Assembly: GCA_003439945.1 (NCBI GenBank)
Contig: QVRM01002216.1
Coordinates: 1 to 64,000, forward strand
Direction: 5' to 3'
Length of the DNA stretch: 64,000 nucleotides
Source of the DNA: Dermanyssus gallinae
Taxonomy: Eukaryota; Arthropoda; Arachnida; Mesostigmata; Dermanyssidae
The translations under genes and the position numbers were made by a program. Below, piece by piece: positions 1 through 11,896 of this stretch. The first letter of the stretch is position 1, and the number at the start of each line of letters is the position of its first letter. The notes beneath the pieces are model-generated. The model was not told the origin of the DNA, did no database searches, and saw only the letters and a list, made by a program, of their open reading frames with translations.

Positions 1-358
1 CTACTGTGATTCGCACTGTTAGACTGGCCTGCGACTGTGCCGGCAACACTAACACCGCCACCACCACTACTACTACTACTGCTATTACTGGGTGTCTTTG
101 GCCGCTTGGCCGATGATGGAACTTGCTGTGAGGACACATCTTTGTCAGCTGTTCCACTGCCACCGTTGTTGTCCTTGGTGACATCCTTGTCGGCCTTGGA
201 GCTGTCCTTGCTGTTGGTCTCCTTCGACGTCCGCTTCGAGCCGGGCCCTCCCTGAGACTTCTTCTGGGCGCTGCTTTTCGTTAACGAATCGTACATTGAC
301 ACAAAGTTTGCCGGTGGATTTTTGTCTGCTGATCGCTTTGATGACTTGACCGCTGTCG
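1..358 (-). CDS. Alh: Alh exon: Ser/Lys-rich linker (incomplete at window edge)
   Basis: The acceptor is CTTCGCGCAG|CG. Joined to the previous exon it reads TTAVKSSKRSADKNPPANF, which parallels human AF10 'LEDTTARFTNANF'. It then runs Lys/Ser/Asp-rich and open to base 1. The exact acceptor could instead be the AG six bases further in. Both keep the frame. Confidence 0.85.
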
Positions 359-472
359 CTGCGCGAAGATATCGTGACATCGAACAAGAGAGAAAATGGC
401 AAATGACAGACGTTAGACTTACGCCGCCGCAGGTACCAACTCGATACCAGGGCACATTTTACCTACGATATA

Positions 473-512
<40 letters not shown>

Positions 513-3500
513 CCGTGCAATGAACAGTCTTATATTAGGGCAGGCACAATCTACTGTATTTCATTCAGTAGTTTAATCCAGTATCGAAAACATATCGTCC
601 AATGCAAAGTGTCAATAGTAGCACGTATAGCTTAATTCGTATTTTAAACGTAATTAAACAAAACTACCACTAGTTAGCAAGCTATATGCACGTCAAAAAA
701 TGCATATGACATTTTGAACGCGAGTAAAGCGAACCGCAAAGTTCGTGAAAGTACCAGATTGATCAGTATTTCCCTATAGTGGTTTCTGCGAGATAGGGTG
801 CATCGCCTAGCTCGGATACACCACCGGCCATGGAAGGGACGAGGAAGTCGGTGACGATGGCATCGCAAACTACTCATCCTGTCGGGGAGCTTGCAACGCA
901 AGGAAGGCCGTATGACCTACGAGTTCTAATAAAAGCCTCTTGGTAGTGACGTTCCCAGGGCGTCATCCTGCGCTGGTAATGCACCATAGACCACCGTATC
1001 ACAGTTTGTCTATAGGCTGGCCACACTAACACCAGTAAGAGCCTACTCTGCTTGTTCCTAGTGGTAGGCCTACTGCAATGCGAGTCGCCTCATCGTCGAG
1101 GAATGCGCCCAAGGGGGCGCTTACAAGGGGCCTTCAGACTGTACAGCGATGCACCTCGCCCTGTTCTTTGCGCTCAATATTTGAAGACAATGGCAGGTCC
1201 GACTAAGGTCAAAAGATAACTGGGAAACGGGTAATGCTTATTTATTTTTCCCCCAGTGGTCTAGGGAACCCAATTGCTGTTGTAAGTAGGGCGAAGGTGT
1301 ACCCCCACTAGCTCCCAATCGTGCTTGGCGGAAAACTTGTAGCCGGGAGATGGTCGCGATAGGATTCTAAATCAGAATAGACCTCATGACTAGGTCAAAA
1401 CAAGTTAATCGCATTAAGTCCCGCTTAACTTCACGTCGGAAGGTATTCTGAAGGTAGGATTTTCGAATGTCTCCGGCTACTGTGCGACCACATTTCCCTT
1501 TCACTTGTTACCCAGAAGAACAAAGGAGTGCCAGCGGATCCCTCTGCTGCAGTCGGTTGCAGGCGGAATAGCATCTTCATGCAGGATCAGGTGGCACCCT
1601 TGCCAATCCGACATGGTATAGCAGGTAAGCGCGTGAGCCAGAATAACCTGCAACAAGTGATAACGCCTGATACTGCGAAAAACGTTATTGAGGTCGACTT
1701 TTACAAAGATCCCCGGGGATTCGCACGAGTCCAGGACGGTACGGGTTGCGTGGATGGGTTCATCGATCCTACCAGGCGTCGTAAATACAAGAAAGTGTAC
1801 ACCCGTGGCGTTAGAAACAATTAGTTGTGGTTGCATTTGCAGATTTTCGGAGCGAGCCTGCGCAACCCAAACGAGTACGCAAAGGCGTAATACCCGCCCG
1901 TCCCTTTTCTCGAACCAAACGAATAGCTCTGCGTCGAATATCAACGATTTCAGGGAAGAGGACAGGCCCTACAGGAGAATGCCTACGACCTTCACCAACG
2001 CGGGAAAGGAAAACAATATCGATTACGAACCGTGGTCTGAGAAGACGCAGCCCTGCGGCAGAGCTCCTCGACAAGCTTCTGACGGCGGCGGCGGCTTGAA
2101 CAGTGTCTTTGGCCGTAAAAAACGATAGAACGACGGCTTGGTCGAGACCGGCCATTCTCGGCCTCTAGGATATATGGTAGGTGTTTCTTCTTTCGCGTCT
2201 GATGACGATGTGGTATCGGGCGCTTTTTGGGGTCGGTGTATGAATATATGCATGCGTGCGTACGTGCGAGCGGGCGTACATGTGTATGAACGAATGAATG
2301 AATCTGTATGAGTAGTGCCTGTGTATGAGCGTGTGAGCAGACGTGCGTGTGTCTGGTCCGTCAAGTGCGTGTGCTCACATTTAAATTCGTCCCGACTCTT
2401 ACTCTCGAACTTGACCTTGGTGGGGCCACACGAGTCGTCGTCGTCGAACTCGGGATCGTCGTAGACGGTGCTCGCCGACACGGCCGCCGTAGAGGCGGCA
2501 GCGGCAGCGGCAGCCGAGCCGCTGCAACTCGACGCAGAGGCAGGATGCTGCTGTTGCTGCTGGCGCTCCTTGGCTGCTCGCTTCGGCGGAGACTTGCCCT
2601 CGGCCTTCGTAGTCCCTGCAGCCTGTTGCTGCTGCTGCTGTGGATGGTGGTGATGATGATGATGTTGATGGTGATTCTGACTGGGCGGTGTAGGCGCACT
2701 GTCGTCTGCCTCCGAGTCAGACGTGTAGATGGCCTGGCGCTTGCCGCGTCCCCCGCCGCCAGAACCACCGGCGCCTGCGGAGGCGGCGGCGGCGGCAGCA
2801 GCAGCAGCAGCGGCGGCCGCAGCGGCGGCACGACGGCCTCGCCCTGTCGTGGGCGGAGGTGCGCTAGCCGCCCCTCCATCGCTGTCTTCGTCTGACAACA
2901 TCGATGACGAAGGCGGCTTGAACGCCGGTATCGTTTTGATGTTGCTGTCCTTCTTCTGCACGACGTCCGTCCGACAAATGGAGCGACGAGGAGACACCGA
3001 GGAGACAAACGGGACAGAGGAGTTCAACAATGCACGACACGACAAATTCAACAATGCACACACACACACACCCATATAAGTTATATAAGTTAGCCGTCAA
3101 TCAATACGTAGTTGATTGACATCGACACAGCCGAACAACCGTCGGCACCGACTAGTCTTCATAGCCACTGCCGTCGACTGGCTAGCTGGACTACCACGGC
3201 AATTAATCGCCCCGTTCTACCTGCTACTCTGTTAAAGTGTTCATCAGCTCTTCTCCCAAGCAAGAATTCGATTTGTAGAAATTGTTCGTTCGTTCGCAAA
3301 CAAAAATGTGCGATGGCTGAGTGTCTATTTTTCTATTGACATCTCACACTTGTTGATAACTATCTTAGACGAATGCATGCGAGACTAAATATGCTAACGA
3401 GACAATACTTCAAACTGCTGAGCAAAACAATTGCTTCACTCGTAACTTATTACCGATTTTAGTTAAATTTATGCTATAACAAGCAAGACCCAGATGTTTC

Positions 3501-4919
3501 TCGTGAACGTGTTCCCCTCCAGATTACCTATTAGCTCTTCCGACGTTGATTGAACGCGCCAGGTTTAGAAATAATTCTATTACATTTGCAATTAATTAGA
3601 GTGCTTTCTTTTGCATAATGAAAGAAAACGCACACAGGTTAAATTAATCCGCATGCTTTACTGCAATGTCTTCCGGTCGTCGCTGACGAAACTCACCAAT
3701 TTCTGATAATGGTGCTGGCAATAACCACAGTACTTGACATTGTCCATATAATTGCCAGCTTCTTCGCATAACAAACCCGCCGCTTGCGCGCAGGTTACGT
3801 GGAAGTACTGTTTGCACCCTGACTTATTGCACTGCATACACGCGCCGAGCTGTGAAAAGATCAACATGTTGTAGTGTTACCTTCAGTCTCTTATGAAATG
3901 CAAACACTTAGAAGCCATCCAGAAGCACTTAATACAACAAGCAAGGAAAACGACAAAACAATAACTAATGTATTGAATGTCATTCAAATAAAACTGAGTG
4001 CTACCGTGTATCATTTGAAGGATACGTTTCGGCCCCTGCTACAAGCAAATATCCACATCAAATGTTCTTCAATACGTGCCAGTCTATAGTGATTAAAACA
4101 TTTGGAATGAAAGCAGCGGAGACATGCATCACGCACATGAAAAAGCTTCGGCCTGGTATTGGGGCTTACATCCAAAAACGTAATAGTCCACAGAACTCTG
4201 ATATAAACTGTAAGATGCAGTTCGGCATATATATATGCGCGATATACAAAGATGTTCTTGGCCGAATTGTTAGAACCTTGTCCTAGTCGCTTGTTGTGCC
4301 TACCGTAAGTATCGCAGAGACAAATCATACTTACTCCGGCGTGTCCCGAATCGGTGCATAGTGAGCAGGTTTTATGGTATCGATCCTGCGGGACCATCTC
4401 GAGCATAATGGGCTCCATCGTGGTCACGTTGCCGAAGCGAACCTCGGGTATATAGAGCGCACAAACAACATGTGCCCATCCACCGCCCGAGGAGTTCGTC
4501 CTTTTGAGGGCGCCCTCCCGAGAGGGACACAACTCGCAACGCTGTAACGACGACGATATTCGGCAAGCAGCCAAGTGCGCAATGAAACCAAACAGAATAT
4601 TATTTCTTTCTATTCATATCGAGTCGTCGAGTACATAAGTGAAAATGCAATGCGCAACTGATCATTTCGAGCTAACAAAGAAATACAGATTTGTATCTAT
4701 ATATAGTATAGGAAGAGATACAGATATATCAATTTTGTGATGAGTCGTAACGGTGGAAACCGATGGATTGATGGTAAAGCATGTAAAACTAACATTAACA
4801 AGGCATAGCAATTCCTTTTCCGTCCATAATAATTACTTTTTTGTCTAATTGTTGTAAACAGAACTCCTCGTGCAGTATTTGCATCTAAATAGGTAAGAGT
4901 ACGTGTCAAGTGCAATGCA

Positions 4920-4959
<40 letters not shown>

Positions 4960-7900
4960 TTACAACGCGAGCTGTCCGCTCCTGTGATTCGCATTTCCGG
5001 CAAAACCACGGGCCCGTCGGGACTTGAACAATTCCGTAACACGCTGAAACCGAAGAGAGCAATAACACGAACAGCCAGAGACGGACTCGTTAGAACTCTC
5101 TGATGCGGTTATGATGCAAGCGGGAAGGTACTAACATTATTCTCGCTACTATAATGTGACAGTCGCTCCGTTTCTAAAAAGCGTAATTAAGTTAAAAAAA
5201 ACTGATAGATATTATATCAATCTAGCAGCAACAAACACAGCAGTACAGATCTCATACAAGACAGAAACAAGTCTGGCTTCAATACACCAACCACAGATTG
5301 CTGCCTCATAATGACATAATGATATCAGTTTCATCGCATTGACTTAAGTATTGCTTTTGTCCAGACTAACGCAACTAACCGCAGGTGAGGCATTGATTAG
5401 AAACTGAAAGTGCACGCCGGTGGTCAGCTCAGAAAATTATACCTGGCGCTGGAGGTACTGCCACCTATGTACACACATACAGATTCAGTATACATCCTCA
5501 GCCTAGCAGCATAACTGTGAACCAATCTAATGGGTAAACCAGTTCTCAGCGCCCATATCATGGAAGCTTGGGCGAAAGATATCCAAGGCATCTAAAAAAT
5601 AAAATAGATTAATGGGAAGGGCCTACGCAGTCACCCCGCTTTGAATATCCCTGGCTACGCGTCAGGCGCACATATTATTTATGTGCTCCGTTCTTGCAAC
5701 GCATCTGGGCACTTCTATATTGTTCGGCCGCACTTCAAAAAATGCTCAATAAGATTCGCACCCATAAGTTGAACTTGAACCCGTTAGCCATTACACCTGA
5801 GTATGTCCATTAGGCGAGGAAAAACATCGTCGTTCGGTTCAAGGTTGCATCTTCTGCGGAGTCTCCATAAAAATTCCCTTTCCACACCTTTATACGCACC
5901 TATTTAGTCACACTAACGTGAATGCCACACGGGTGAACAGTATAAACGTTTTGACATTTGTACAAACGAAGATACAACGTAGGCTCCTTAACAATGAAAC
6001 AACACATTCACGAGTATAGAGTATACTGCTTTGACTAGTTATTTGATATGGACGGAGAAGATGAGATCCGTCGAGATCGAGATCACAAGATCCCGCGTCA
6101 TACTGGCAATTGGCAGTATAGCCATTGAATAAGTAGTTTAACTTGGAGGAGCCGTGTTTTAACACAAAACACTTATGAACGGACAAGCTGCATATCGTTT
6201 TCCATGCACCACAGGCTGACGCTGTCCACAGCGCACTGCAGTGCTGTATGCGCTGTCAAGGGCTTTACATATTTTAAGACCATCTGTGTGCAGAAGATAA
6301 TTAAGACTCGGTGATTTATAGAGTTCCATGTCTAGAACAAAAATTGTGTTCAAATCCGGAGAGACGCAGCTCCCCCTGCGGCACTCCAGAGGCCGGTGCC
6401 CGGCGCGAGCAGCTTAAAGCGTCCCCTGATTTTACTCGGGAAGACCGGTTGCGAAAAAACGCTCTCTAACCCTTCGCAGACCTGAATTGTGCCTCGAGCG
6501 CTTTTGGCTTGTTGACCACAATCTTGGAATCAACCCTGTTTATTCATGAGTACTTGCAAGTACACTCGAAAGCATACAGCCTTTGTACTGAATAGGTTTC
6601 CCAGGGGCTAGATCAGAGACCATGTGCTCGTTGCATCTAAATAAATAGTGGATATGATATAGTCTCTCCGCGGAGGACAGTAGGACAGCATCTTGTCCAG
6701 ACAAGATGACACCTGCACCCTTCAAGCGAGGCAAAATGCTGATTTGGAATGCAACTCCCCTAGCCGCATTCTATGATCGGTGTCGGCACACCCGAATTGG
6801 CTATGCAGTCCACCTTGCGAAGAACAACAAGCTAAGTAAAGAAAAACTCATCAATCGAGTATCCCCACGAATTCTGCCCTCTCGCGTTTGAAACCTTGGG
6901 TGCTCCTGGCGTTTGGACCTGGAAGCTGATCGGCAAATTCGGCACTTTGTCAAACCTGTTATTTAGTAAAGCAGGTCGTCGTCCTCTTTTAAACAACGTC
7001 TGAATCTTGACATACAACGTGGAAACACTCCCTCCGTTGGAGTACACTCTTGAAGTGGACCGGGCCTGGCCTAAACGAAACGGATACGCGATAGTCACAA
7101 TACGCGCCTGATAGGCACATTGACTTAGCTAATCCTTCGTGAGATGTGTAATACATACATAATGTATTAAACAGTTTATACACACAATACGTTTAGTTGT
7201 ACCACACAATGGTCCGTGTAAAAGACCAAATTGAGACTGGCTCTATGAATCCAAAAAATCACCCGTGATGCACAAACTTGTTGTAATATTTTAAATGTGT
7301 TCGGGCACGACTGGGCGACCTGTTTCCAGACAATCCGAAGTAGTGATTTCAATCTGGAACCGAAGTGTGGAAGGCTCTCGCACTGAGAAGAGTCTATAAA
7401 ATCTCACAGTTACAACCCACAAGCTTGAACAAATTGGATTTAGCAGGCAAGCCGTTTCAAAAACACTTCCAAAGCTTGAATCATTTCCAAGCTGTGTAAA
7501 TGGAGCCATATAGAGTGGATACATTGGGCCAAGCAAGTTTGAGCCCACACTCCCGTTGACTTTCGACTCTTGCCCACTTCGACGAGAACTTTTTTAATCG
7601 TTTGGCAACTAATAATGTTTCTCCTTTTTTCACGCTCTGACAAGCACCTTTTAGACGCTCGTCATGGGCTAAGTTGCCTGTGGCACGATATCGTCTAAAT
7701 GCATCTATCGATATCGCGTTCCCGTACTGGAGTTACATAGGCTTTCTCCAGCAGAGGTATGTAGCAGCAGGGCAATGACGACCACGTCCAACAAATGCAA
7801 CCAGCAAGGCCGGGGAAAATAAAGGTTTTTAATGAACACAGACAGTAATACGCTGCTGTATTGTGAGTAAAATAGAACGGGTAAAGTAGGCTACAAATAA

Positions 7901-8463
7901 GATAAAACCAGGCAATTACTACACCCTCTACTGCAAGTCCAAGAAAAAATAGTTCAAAGCGCCCGCATGTCGTAAACATGCAGGTACTTGCCCCCTAAAA
8001 AACGCGCGTCCTCACCGACTCTGCAACAAATTCGAGAACTGGGCTAGACTTATTGAACAGCCATATGACTTTTTCATATTAATGCACATGTATTACCCGG
8101 GAGAGATAATTCCTTTAAAGCAATAACTAAAGAAACGGGAAACCTCGCCTCAAAAACAAATCACAAACATCTAGTGTATGCATACCCCATATAAAAGAAA
8201 TAAATGTGATGATGATGCGTCTTGTCTACGTAAATGATAGTGGCATATTTCGACGTTTTCTTCCCAGATTCCTCTAGAAGCAGGCTCCAGAAGGTCGTCG
8301 TGGGCATTCTGCATCGTCGAAACGTACGCCAGCATGGCATTGACGGTAACACAACCGCCTTTACGTGGGTCATACAATCATGTGATGCGGCAATACTCCA
8401 CAAAATTGATTGTTTTGAGTTTAATGTTCCAGATCAGTTTACCCACCAAATCGGACCGGTTAT

Positions 8464-8553
<90 letters not shown>

Positions 8554-11500
8554 TGCTCTTTTCTCACTTCTAGCTCCCTTCTTCCCTCGGAGACATTTAG
8601 ACCGTCAGTCCTAGCTGTTGCTGACACGGATAATGATTAGGATAGAGGCAATAACAATAATGATGATAAGAATAGTATTTCCTTATATATATATATATAT
8701 ATATATATAGATGCGAATTTATGGCAATAAGCGCATATAGTGTTCTATTTTGAGCTTTCCGAATTAACTATAACGGGAGAACACAATTTTTCGCTTATTG
8801 TCATAAATATCGCATCTTGATTTACCAAGACGTGCAAGACGACGCAACGAGATAGAGCTATGGACCCGTCCATAATTCTCTAATCCACCTTAATATTGTA
8901 TAACTAGCAGGATTCTCTAGGTATTCTGCTTGTATTGTACGAAAATAACAACAACAACAACAACAACATCAATAATGATGATTATAATCATAATCCTAAC
9001 CAGGTGCTGGCGAAAGTTTTCTATTGCCGTTACTGCTGGGACCCTTTTCCTTCGCTAAGTTGTCATAGCAGCTCTGTTCCGTAGGCTCAAAAACCATAGA
9101 CTTCTACTATGTACGTCTTCTACTGCTGTTCATTTACTCCAACGCCGAGGACAGCGGCAACCGCAGCCGTCATCCGATAGAACTGTCGATTTAGCGGCAG
9201 TCGCGGCGGCGGCGGCGGCATCGCCGCTAGATTAGTAGAAACAAGTCAGGTTGGCGGGCGCCAAATGATTTAGCGGAGGCTGCGCCGCCGCCGCTCGCGC
9301 AGCTGCGGCTGCTACAACCACTACAGCTGCTGCTGCTGCCGCCGCTGCTACAGTTGCAGCGGCTGCACGAAGGCCAGGCGGAAAAGGAAGCAGGTCACTG
9401 GGTTGACAGCAGCAGCAGCAGTTGTAGTAGTAGTAATTGTCCGTCTATGAAGTAATGCGAAAAGCAGTCCCATGGACGTTAAATCTTGGCTGAGAGTCAG
9501 CCCCGAAAGGATTTTTTAGTAGTAGTAATTGTAGAAGTCGCTGTAGTAGCAGTAGTCTAGGGCATCGACAACGGCGGCCGGCATCGGCACAGAACGATGC
9601 CGGCGGTGATTATTGTTGGGGTTGATGTTGTTGTTGATGTTGTTGTTGTTAGGATTGTTACTGTTGTTGCTGTTGTTGATGATGAGTATTGAGAGTGACG
9701 GTGATGCTGTCATTGTTGTTGATGACAAATGTTGAGAAGGAGGTGGTGATTGATGACTATAATGATCATTCATTGTCATAAACGCATACACGCCCGCCTT
9801 ATAAACACACTCACAAATAAATACGCACACTCACAAACAAATACGCACGCTCACAAATACCACCACAAATACGCACGCCAACCACTCACAAACAAATACA
9901 CGCTCACCCACAGGTGAAGAGACGTGGCCAGCGGCCGGCGCCAGTCAAACCGGAACCACTATAGAGTCCACTTTGCAATTGGCGCCGGAAGGAACGGAAT
10001 CAAACGAAAGGAACAAGTCCACCTAGGAACTGGCGCCGACGGCTAACGGTCCTGCCGCCAAAACTGTCTGGCGCCAAAAAAAACACTCGCCCAATTAACG
10101 TAGTTTACAACAGCGATAACAAAAGCTACACTGACAACAAGAATAGCAAGCTCATGGATGAAAAAAGATTCGAGCGTAGAACGAGGATCAATCGTCCTGT
10201 TCCAAAATTGCGGCTTGTCGAAAGCCGATTTTTTTTATATATTAGTTCAGTTTGTTTTCTATTCTAGGAATAATAAAAACAACAATAATCATAATAGTGG
10301 AAATGTAGCAACAAGTACCAGTAATAGTGGTTAGTGTAATAGGAATAATAAATCTTAATACGCTAGCACACGTTCAGTACTCAATGGCCTGACTGACCTC
10401 AATTAGGAAATATAATAGATAACGCATACTAATAATAGTAACTTTCCTCATTTAAGCTTGCCCCCCCTTCCCTGTCCTCGTTTTCTGTCGTCATCCGTAG
10501 TCACCCTAAAGTTAGGTAGACAGTCACTAAAGAAAACGCGGAAATCGGATAAACGATGAAACAATGTCAAATCAGTACCTCAGCGACCTCAGCTGCTTTT
10601 CTCTGTTGTTTCATGACCCGTACTGGGATCTGTCAGCCATTGCCCTGTGTGTGAGACCGTGACCATTTCTTCACGGTTTCTACCTCCACAAGTTGTTTTG
10701 TTCATAGTGTTGGCTGGGAAAAAAACTACAATTTAACACGTAGTCTCCCCTACTGAACAGTGCATCTCCCTTAACTGGCTATTCTTGACTTATGCTATTT
10801 CCCACTTGATGGCTAATCGGCTCAGCGAAAGGATTTCATAAAAAAATTGAATCCAAAAATCGAATGAATGAAATAAGTGCGATTGTGGATACTAATAGCG
10901 TTAGAAGATCACGTTGCGATCTCCATTTCCGACGTGTTAAGTCACGAGCATATGCCGATACCACGGGTTCAAACCCACAGTTTTGTATCACGTGCTACTC
11001 TCCATTCCGAACCTCGATAGGGGGGAGGGTGAGGGATCCGCTGGCCTGTCTATTCGGGCTGGCGGGCACTCTCGCAAGAGGTCCGCGCGTAACTACGCGG
11101 GCCGCGGGAGTGTAAGTATCTCTCTCTTTTGCTATATATAAGGTCGTCGTATGCTCCGAATATGCAACAATACAATGCAACAATCATTTTATCCGTGCTG
11201 CGTTTTCAGATGTCCGGGCATAAGATTCGGCGTTTCTTTTTTTTTTTCGTGTTCGCAGTTGCTGCAGGTTTTGGCGGGCTTCGTCGCCTCTCGCAGCAGA
11301 GCTGTGATGCTTAGAGTGGAATGACAGTATAGACTAGCTAGGCAACAAGACACGACCCTCTCTTTTGCTGTCTAGCTGTCTGTTGCTTAAGTATCTATCG
11401 ACTTACCGCCCACCTATCAACCAGCTTAAATATACATCTATCTATCTATCTATATATTTATTAATCTGTGTAACCCACTCTATACGAGATAGAGTAATAT

Positions 11501-11896
11501 CCTAGTGCACACGTTTGCGGGAGACAATTGTAGCTCCATTTGCATTCTTAATAAATCAAGTTACTGAAGTAGTAATCTGTGTAGCCTGTTGTGTAGCTCT
11601 CTCTTCATCTTCATAGTATCCCTATACTGCGGCCATGCTGCCGACAGCACGAGTGCCGGCATATGTCGCCATAGCATAGTCTAATTAGTACGAGATAGCA
11701 AAAGAGCGAGATATAGACATGTGAGAGACAGACAGACAGACATGTATCTACCTATATGTGGACGGACGGACGAACGGACGGACGTACCTTGGTGTACAGC
11801 GACATTACATCCGGCGCCGTCGCAGTAGACGAGCGGGTTCTCCGCCCAGCCCCGCTCGTCTGAGCACACACAGCAACCACCCAACATCTCTTTCAT
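1..11896 (-). CDS. Alh: AF10/AF17 (Alhambra) PHD-finger protein, 5' portion, six exons, continues past base 1
   Basis: Joined exons 11896-11788, 5043-4964, 4541-4335, 3849-3697, 2955-2403 and 358-1 (minus) read as one open frame of 486 codons with GT-AG introns and matching phases. The product begins MKEMLGGCCVCSDERG, matching human MLLT10 from its second Met region and Drosophila Alh from its start. It contains a C4HC3 PHD finger, a zinc knuckle and an extended PHD finger (residues about 5-180). In AF10 this module reads histone H3 with unmodified K27 and partners DOT1L, so a nuclear chromatin role is inferred. After it come NIKTIPAFKP (Alh-like), polyalanine, His/Gln runs and Ser-rich sequence. 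The OM-LZ coiled coil that binds DOT1L would lie beyond the window. Start choice: 11,896 is the first ATG after an in-frame TGA (11953-11951), with no ATG between them. Confidence 0.93.
475..511. repeat. (TA)n microsatellite
   Basis: About 18 TA units inside an Alh intron, 115 bp upstream (minus strand) of the last visible exon. Confidence 0.98.
700..2155 (-). mobile_element. Decayed LINE reverse-transcriptase fragment in an Alh intron
   Basis: On the minus strand about 1944-1501 reads VFTTPGRIDEPIHATRTVL then GIFVKVDLNNVFRSIRRYHLL. That is the region before and including RT motif A (DLxNAFNxxRR) of a non-LTR retrotransposon. Upstream, 2150-1950 holds a frameshifted SSAAGLRLLRP / RFVIDIVF segment like the SAGGLDGLRPQHL block of the same RT group. 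The catalytic core is broken by shifts and stops. It lies in the 2-kb intron between the exons ending at 2403 and starting at 358, in the gene's own orientation. The downstream limit is uncertain. Confidence 0.6.
2403..2955 (-). CDS. Alh: Alh exon: low-complexity linker after the PHD module
   Basis: The acceptor is CGTCGTGCAG|AAG and the donor GAGA|GTAAGAG (phase 1). It begins KKDSNIKTIPAFKPPSS, like the fly 'NVKTIPPYKP' stretch. Then come an acidic Ser patch, GRGRR (AT-hook-like), about 17 alanines, DSEADDS, a His/Gln run and EFDDDDSCGPTKVKFE. The 184 codons plus one base keep the frame with both neighbours. High GC and trinucleotide repeats make open frames in other registers, which are shadows. 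Confidence 0.9.
2956..3696. other. Alh intron
   Basis: 740 bp between the end of PHD2 and the linker exon. A (CA)n run sits at 3058-3072. No gene or transposon was recognised. Confidence 0.85.
3697..3849 (-). CDS. Alh: Alh exon: remainder of extended PHD2
   Basis: The acceptor is CTTTTCACAG|CTC and the donor AAATTG|GTGAGT; 51 codons in phase 0. It encodes LGACMQCNKSGCKQYFHVTC and NVKYCGYCQHHYQKL. This finishes the PHD-knuckle-PHD module and closely matches fly Alh. Confidence 0.95.
3850..4334. other. Alh intron
   Basis: AT-rich intron interrupting the extended PHD2. No other feature was recognised. Confidence 0.85.
4335..4541 (-). CDS. Alh: Alh exon: zinc knuckle and start of extended PHD2
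   Basis: The acceptor is CGTTACAG|CGT and the donor GGA|GTAAGT; 69 codons in phase 0. It encodes RCELCPSREGALKR, GGGWAHVVCALYIPEVRFG and YHKTCSLC. All have direct counterparts in human AF10 and fly Alh. There are one or two extra residues in NSSGGGWAH. Confidence 0.95.
4923..4955. repeat. (TA)n microsatellite at an Alh splice donor
   Basis: About 16 TA units begin 9 bp downstream of the donor of the second coding exon. Confidence 0.97.
4964..5043 (-). CDS. Alh: Alh exon: end of PHD1
   Basis: The acceptor is TTCGGTTTCAG|CG and the donor GTT|GTAAGT. It encodes ACYGIVQVPTGPWFCRKCES, the second half of PHD1, then QERTARV. The 80 bp restore the phase-1 junction and leave phase 0. A (TA)n microsatellite starts 9 bp downstream of the donor site. 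Confidence 0.94.
5640..7650 (-). mobile_element. Possible degenerate L2/CR1-like LINE remnant in Alh intron 1
   Basis: Minus-strand frames contain LLHTDGLKICKALDS, which resembles the YADDLKIY motif C region of L2/CR1-type RTs. About 120 bp further come LSVHKCFVL and YLFNGYT, in the order expected for the downstream 'N..KC.V' and 'Y..NG' blocks. Several frameshifts and stops separate them. The 7,650-6,540 part has no clear motif and is included only because of continuous position. An alternative is chance resemblance in AT-rich intron. Confidence 0.35.
8466..8551. repeat. Long (TA)n microsatellite
   Basis: About 43 uninterrupted TA units, one of the longest arrays in the window. Confidence 0.98.
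8684..8708. repeat. (TA)n microsatellite abutting foldback element
   Basis: About 12 TA units directly against the left arm of the foldback element that begins at 8709. Confidence 0.97.
8709..8817. mobile_element. 109-bp foldback / MITE-like inverted repeat
   Basis: The left arm (8709-8746) begins AGATGCGAATTTATGGCAAT and ends GTGTTCT. The right arm (8778-8817) is its reverse complement with a few mismatches and two small indels, ending CGCATCT. The arms are about 38-40 bp with a 31-bp loop, so transcripts would form a long hairpin. It lies hard against a (TA)n array, as expected for a TA-targeting element. There is no coding capacity. It could be a Tc1/mariner-type MITE. Confidence 0.75.
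9130..9430. repeat. CCG/CAG-rich low-complexity DNA
   Basis: Runs of GCGGCGGCGG, GCTGCTGC and CAGCAGCAG with recurrent TTTAGCGG. No frame looks coding. Confidence 0.6.
9438..9511 (+). mobile_element. SINE-like fragment shared with 26,460-26,533
   Basis: GTCCGTCTATGAAGTAATGC, GAAAAGCAGTCC and GGCTGAGAGTCAGCCC match 26,460-26,533 almost base for base over about 74 bp. At the second site the sequence follows a tRNA-like head. Confidence 0.65.
9780..9915. repeat. CA-rich minisatellite, ~20-bp unit
   Basis: Imperfect tandem copies of CACTCACAAACAAATACGCA, five to six units. Confidence 0.75.
11788..11896 (-). CDS. Alh: Alh exon with start codon: first half of PHD1
   Basis: It encodes 36 residues plus one base, with CCVC, the ENPLVYCDG core and CNVAVHQ of PHD1. 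The donor is CAAG|GTACGTC (phase 1). An upstream non-coding exon may exist, but I see no decisive acceptor. Confidence 0.93.

Larger units (their letters stand above)
5044..11787. other. Alh first coding intron (6.7 kb)
   Basis: It splits PHD1 after the HQ residues. It contains the LINE-like remnant, two (TA)n arrays, a foldback element, CCG/CAG-rich DNA (9,130-9,440), a SINE-like piece and a CACTCACAAACAAATACG-type minisatellite. The rest (10,000-11,680) shows no convincing gene. 11,020-11,105 is a short CpG-rich patch. Confidence 0.8.

Noticed and set aside
2347..2895. 182-codon plus-strand frame opposite the Alh linker exon
   Set aside because: It is an antisense shadow of GC-rich coding repeats. 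Splice sites and homology favour the minus strand.
8234..8614. Frame with a long Ile-Tyr run (and similar ones at 4.8, 28.1, 40.4, 48.8, 49.2, 50.5 and 55.8 kb)
   Set aside because: (TA)n translates to IY repeats. The flanks show no gene.
10955..10985. T-arm-like CACGGGTTCAAACCCACAG
   Set aside because: A lone B-box-like hairpin. No A box at the right distance.
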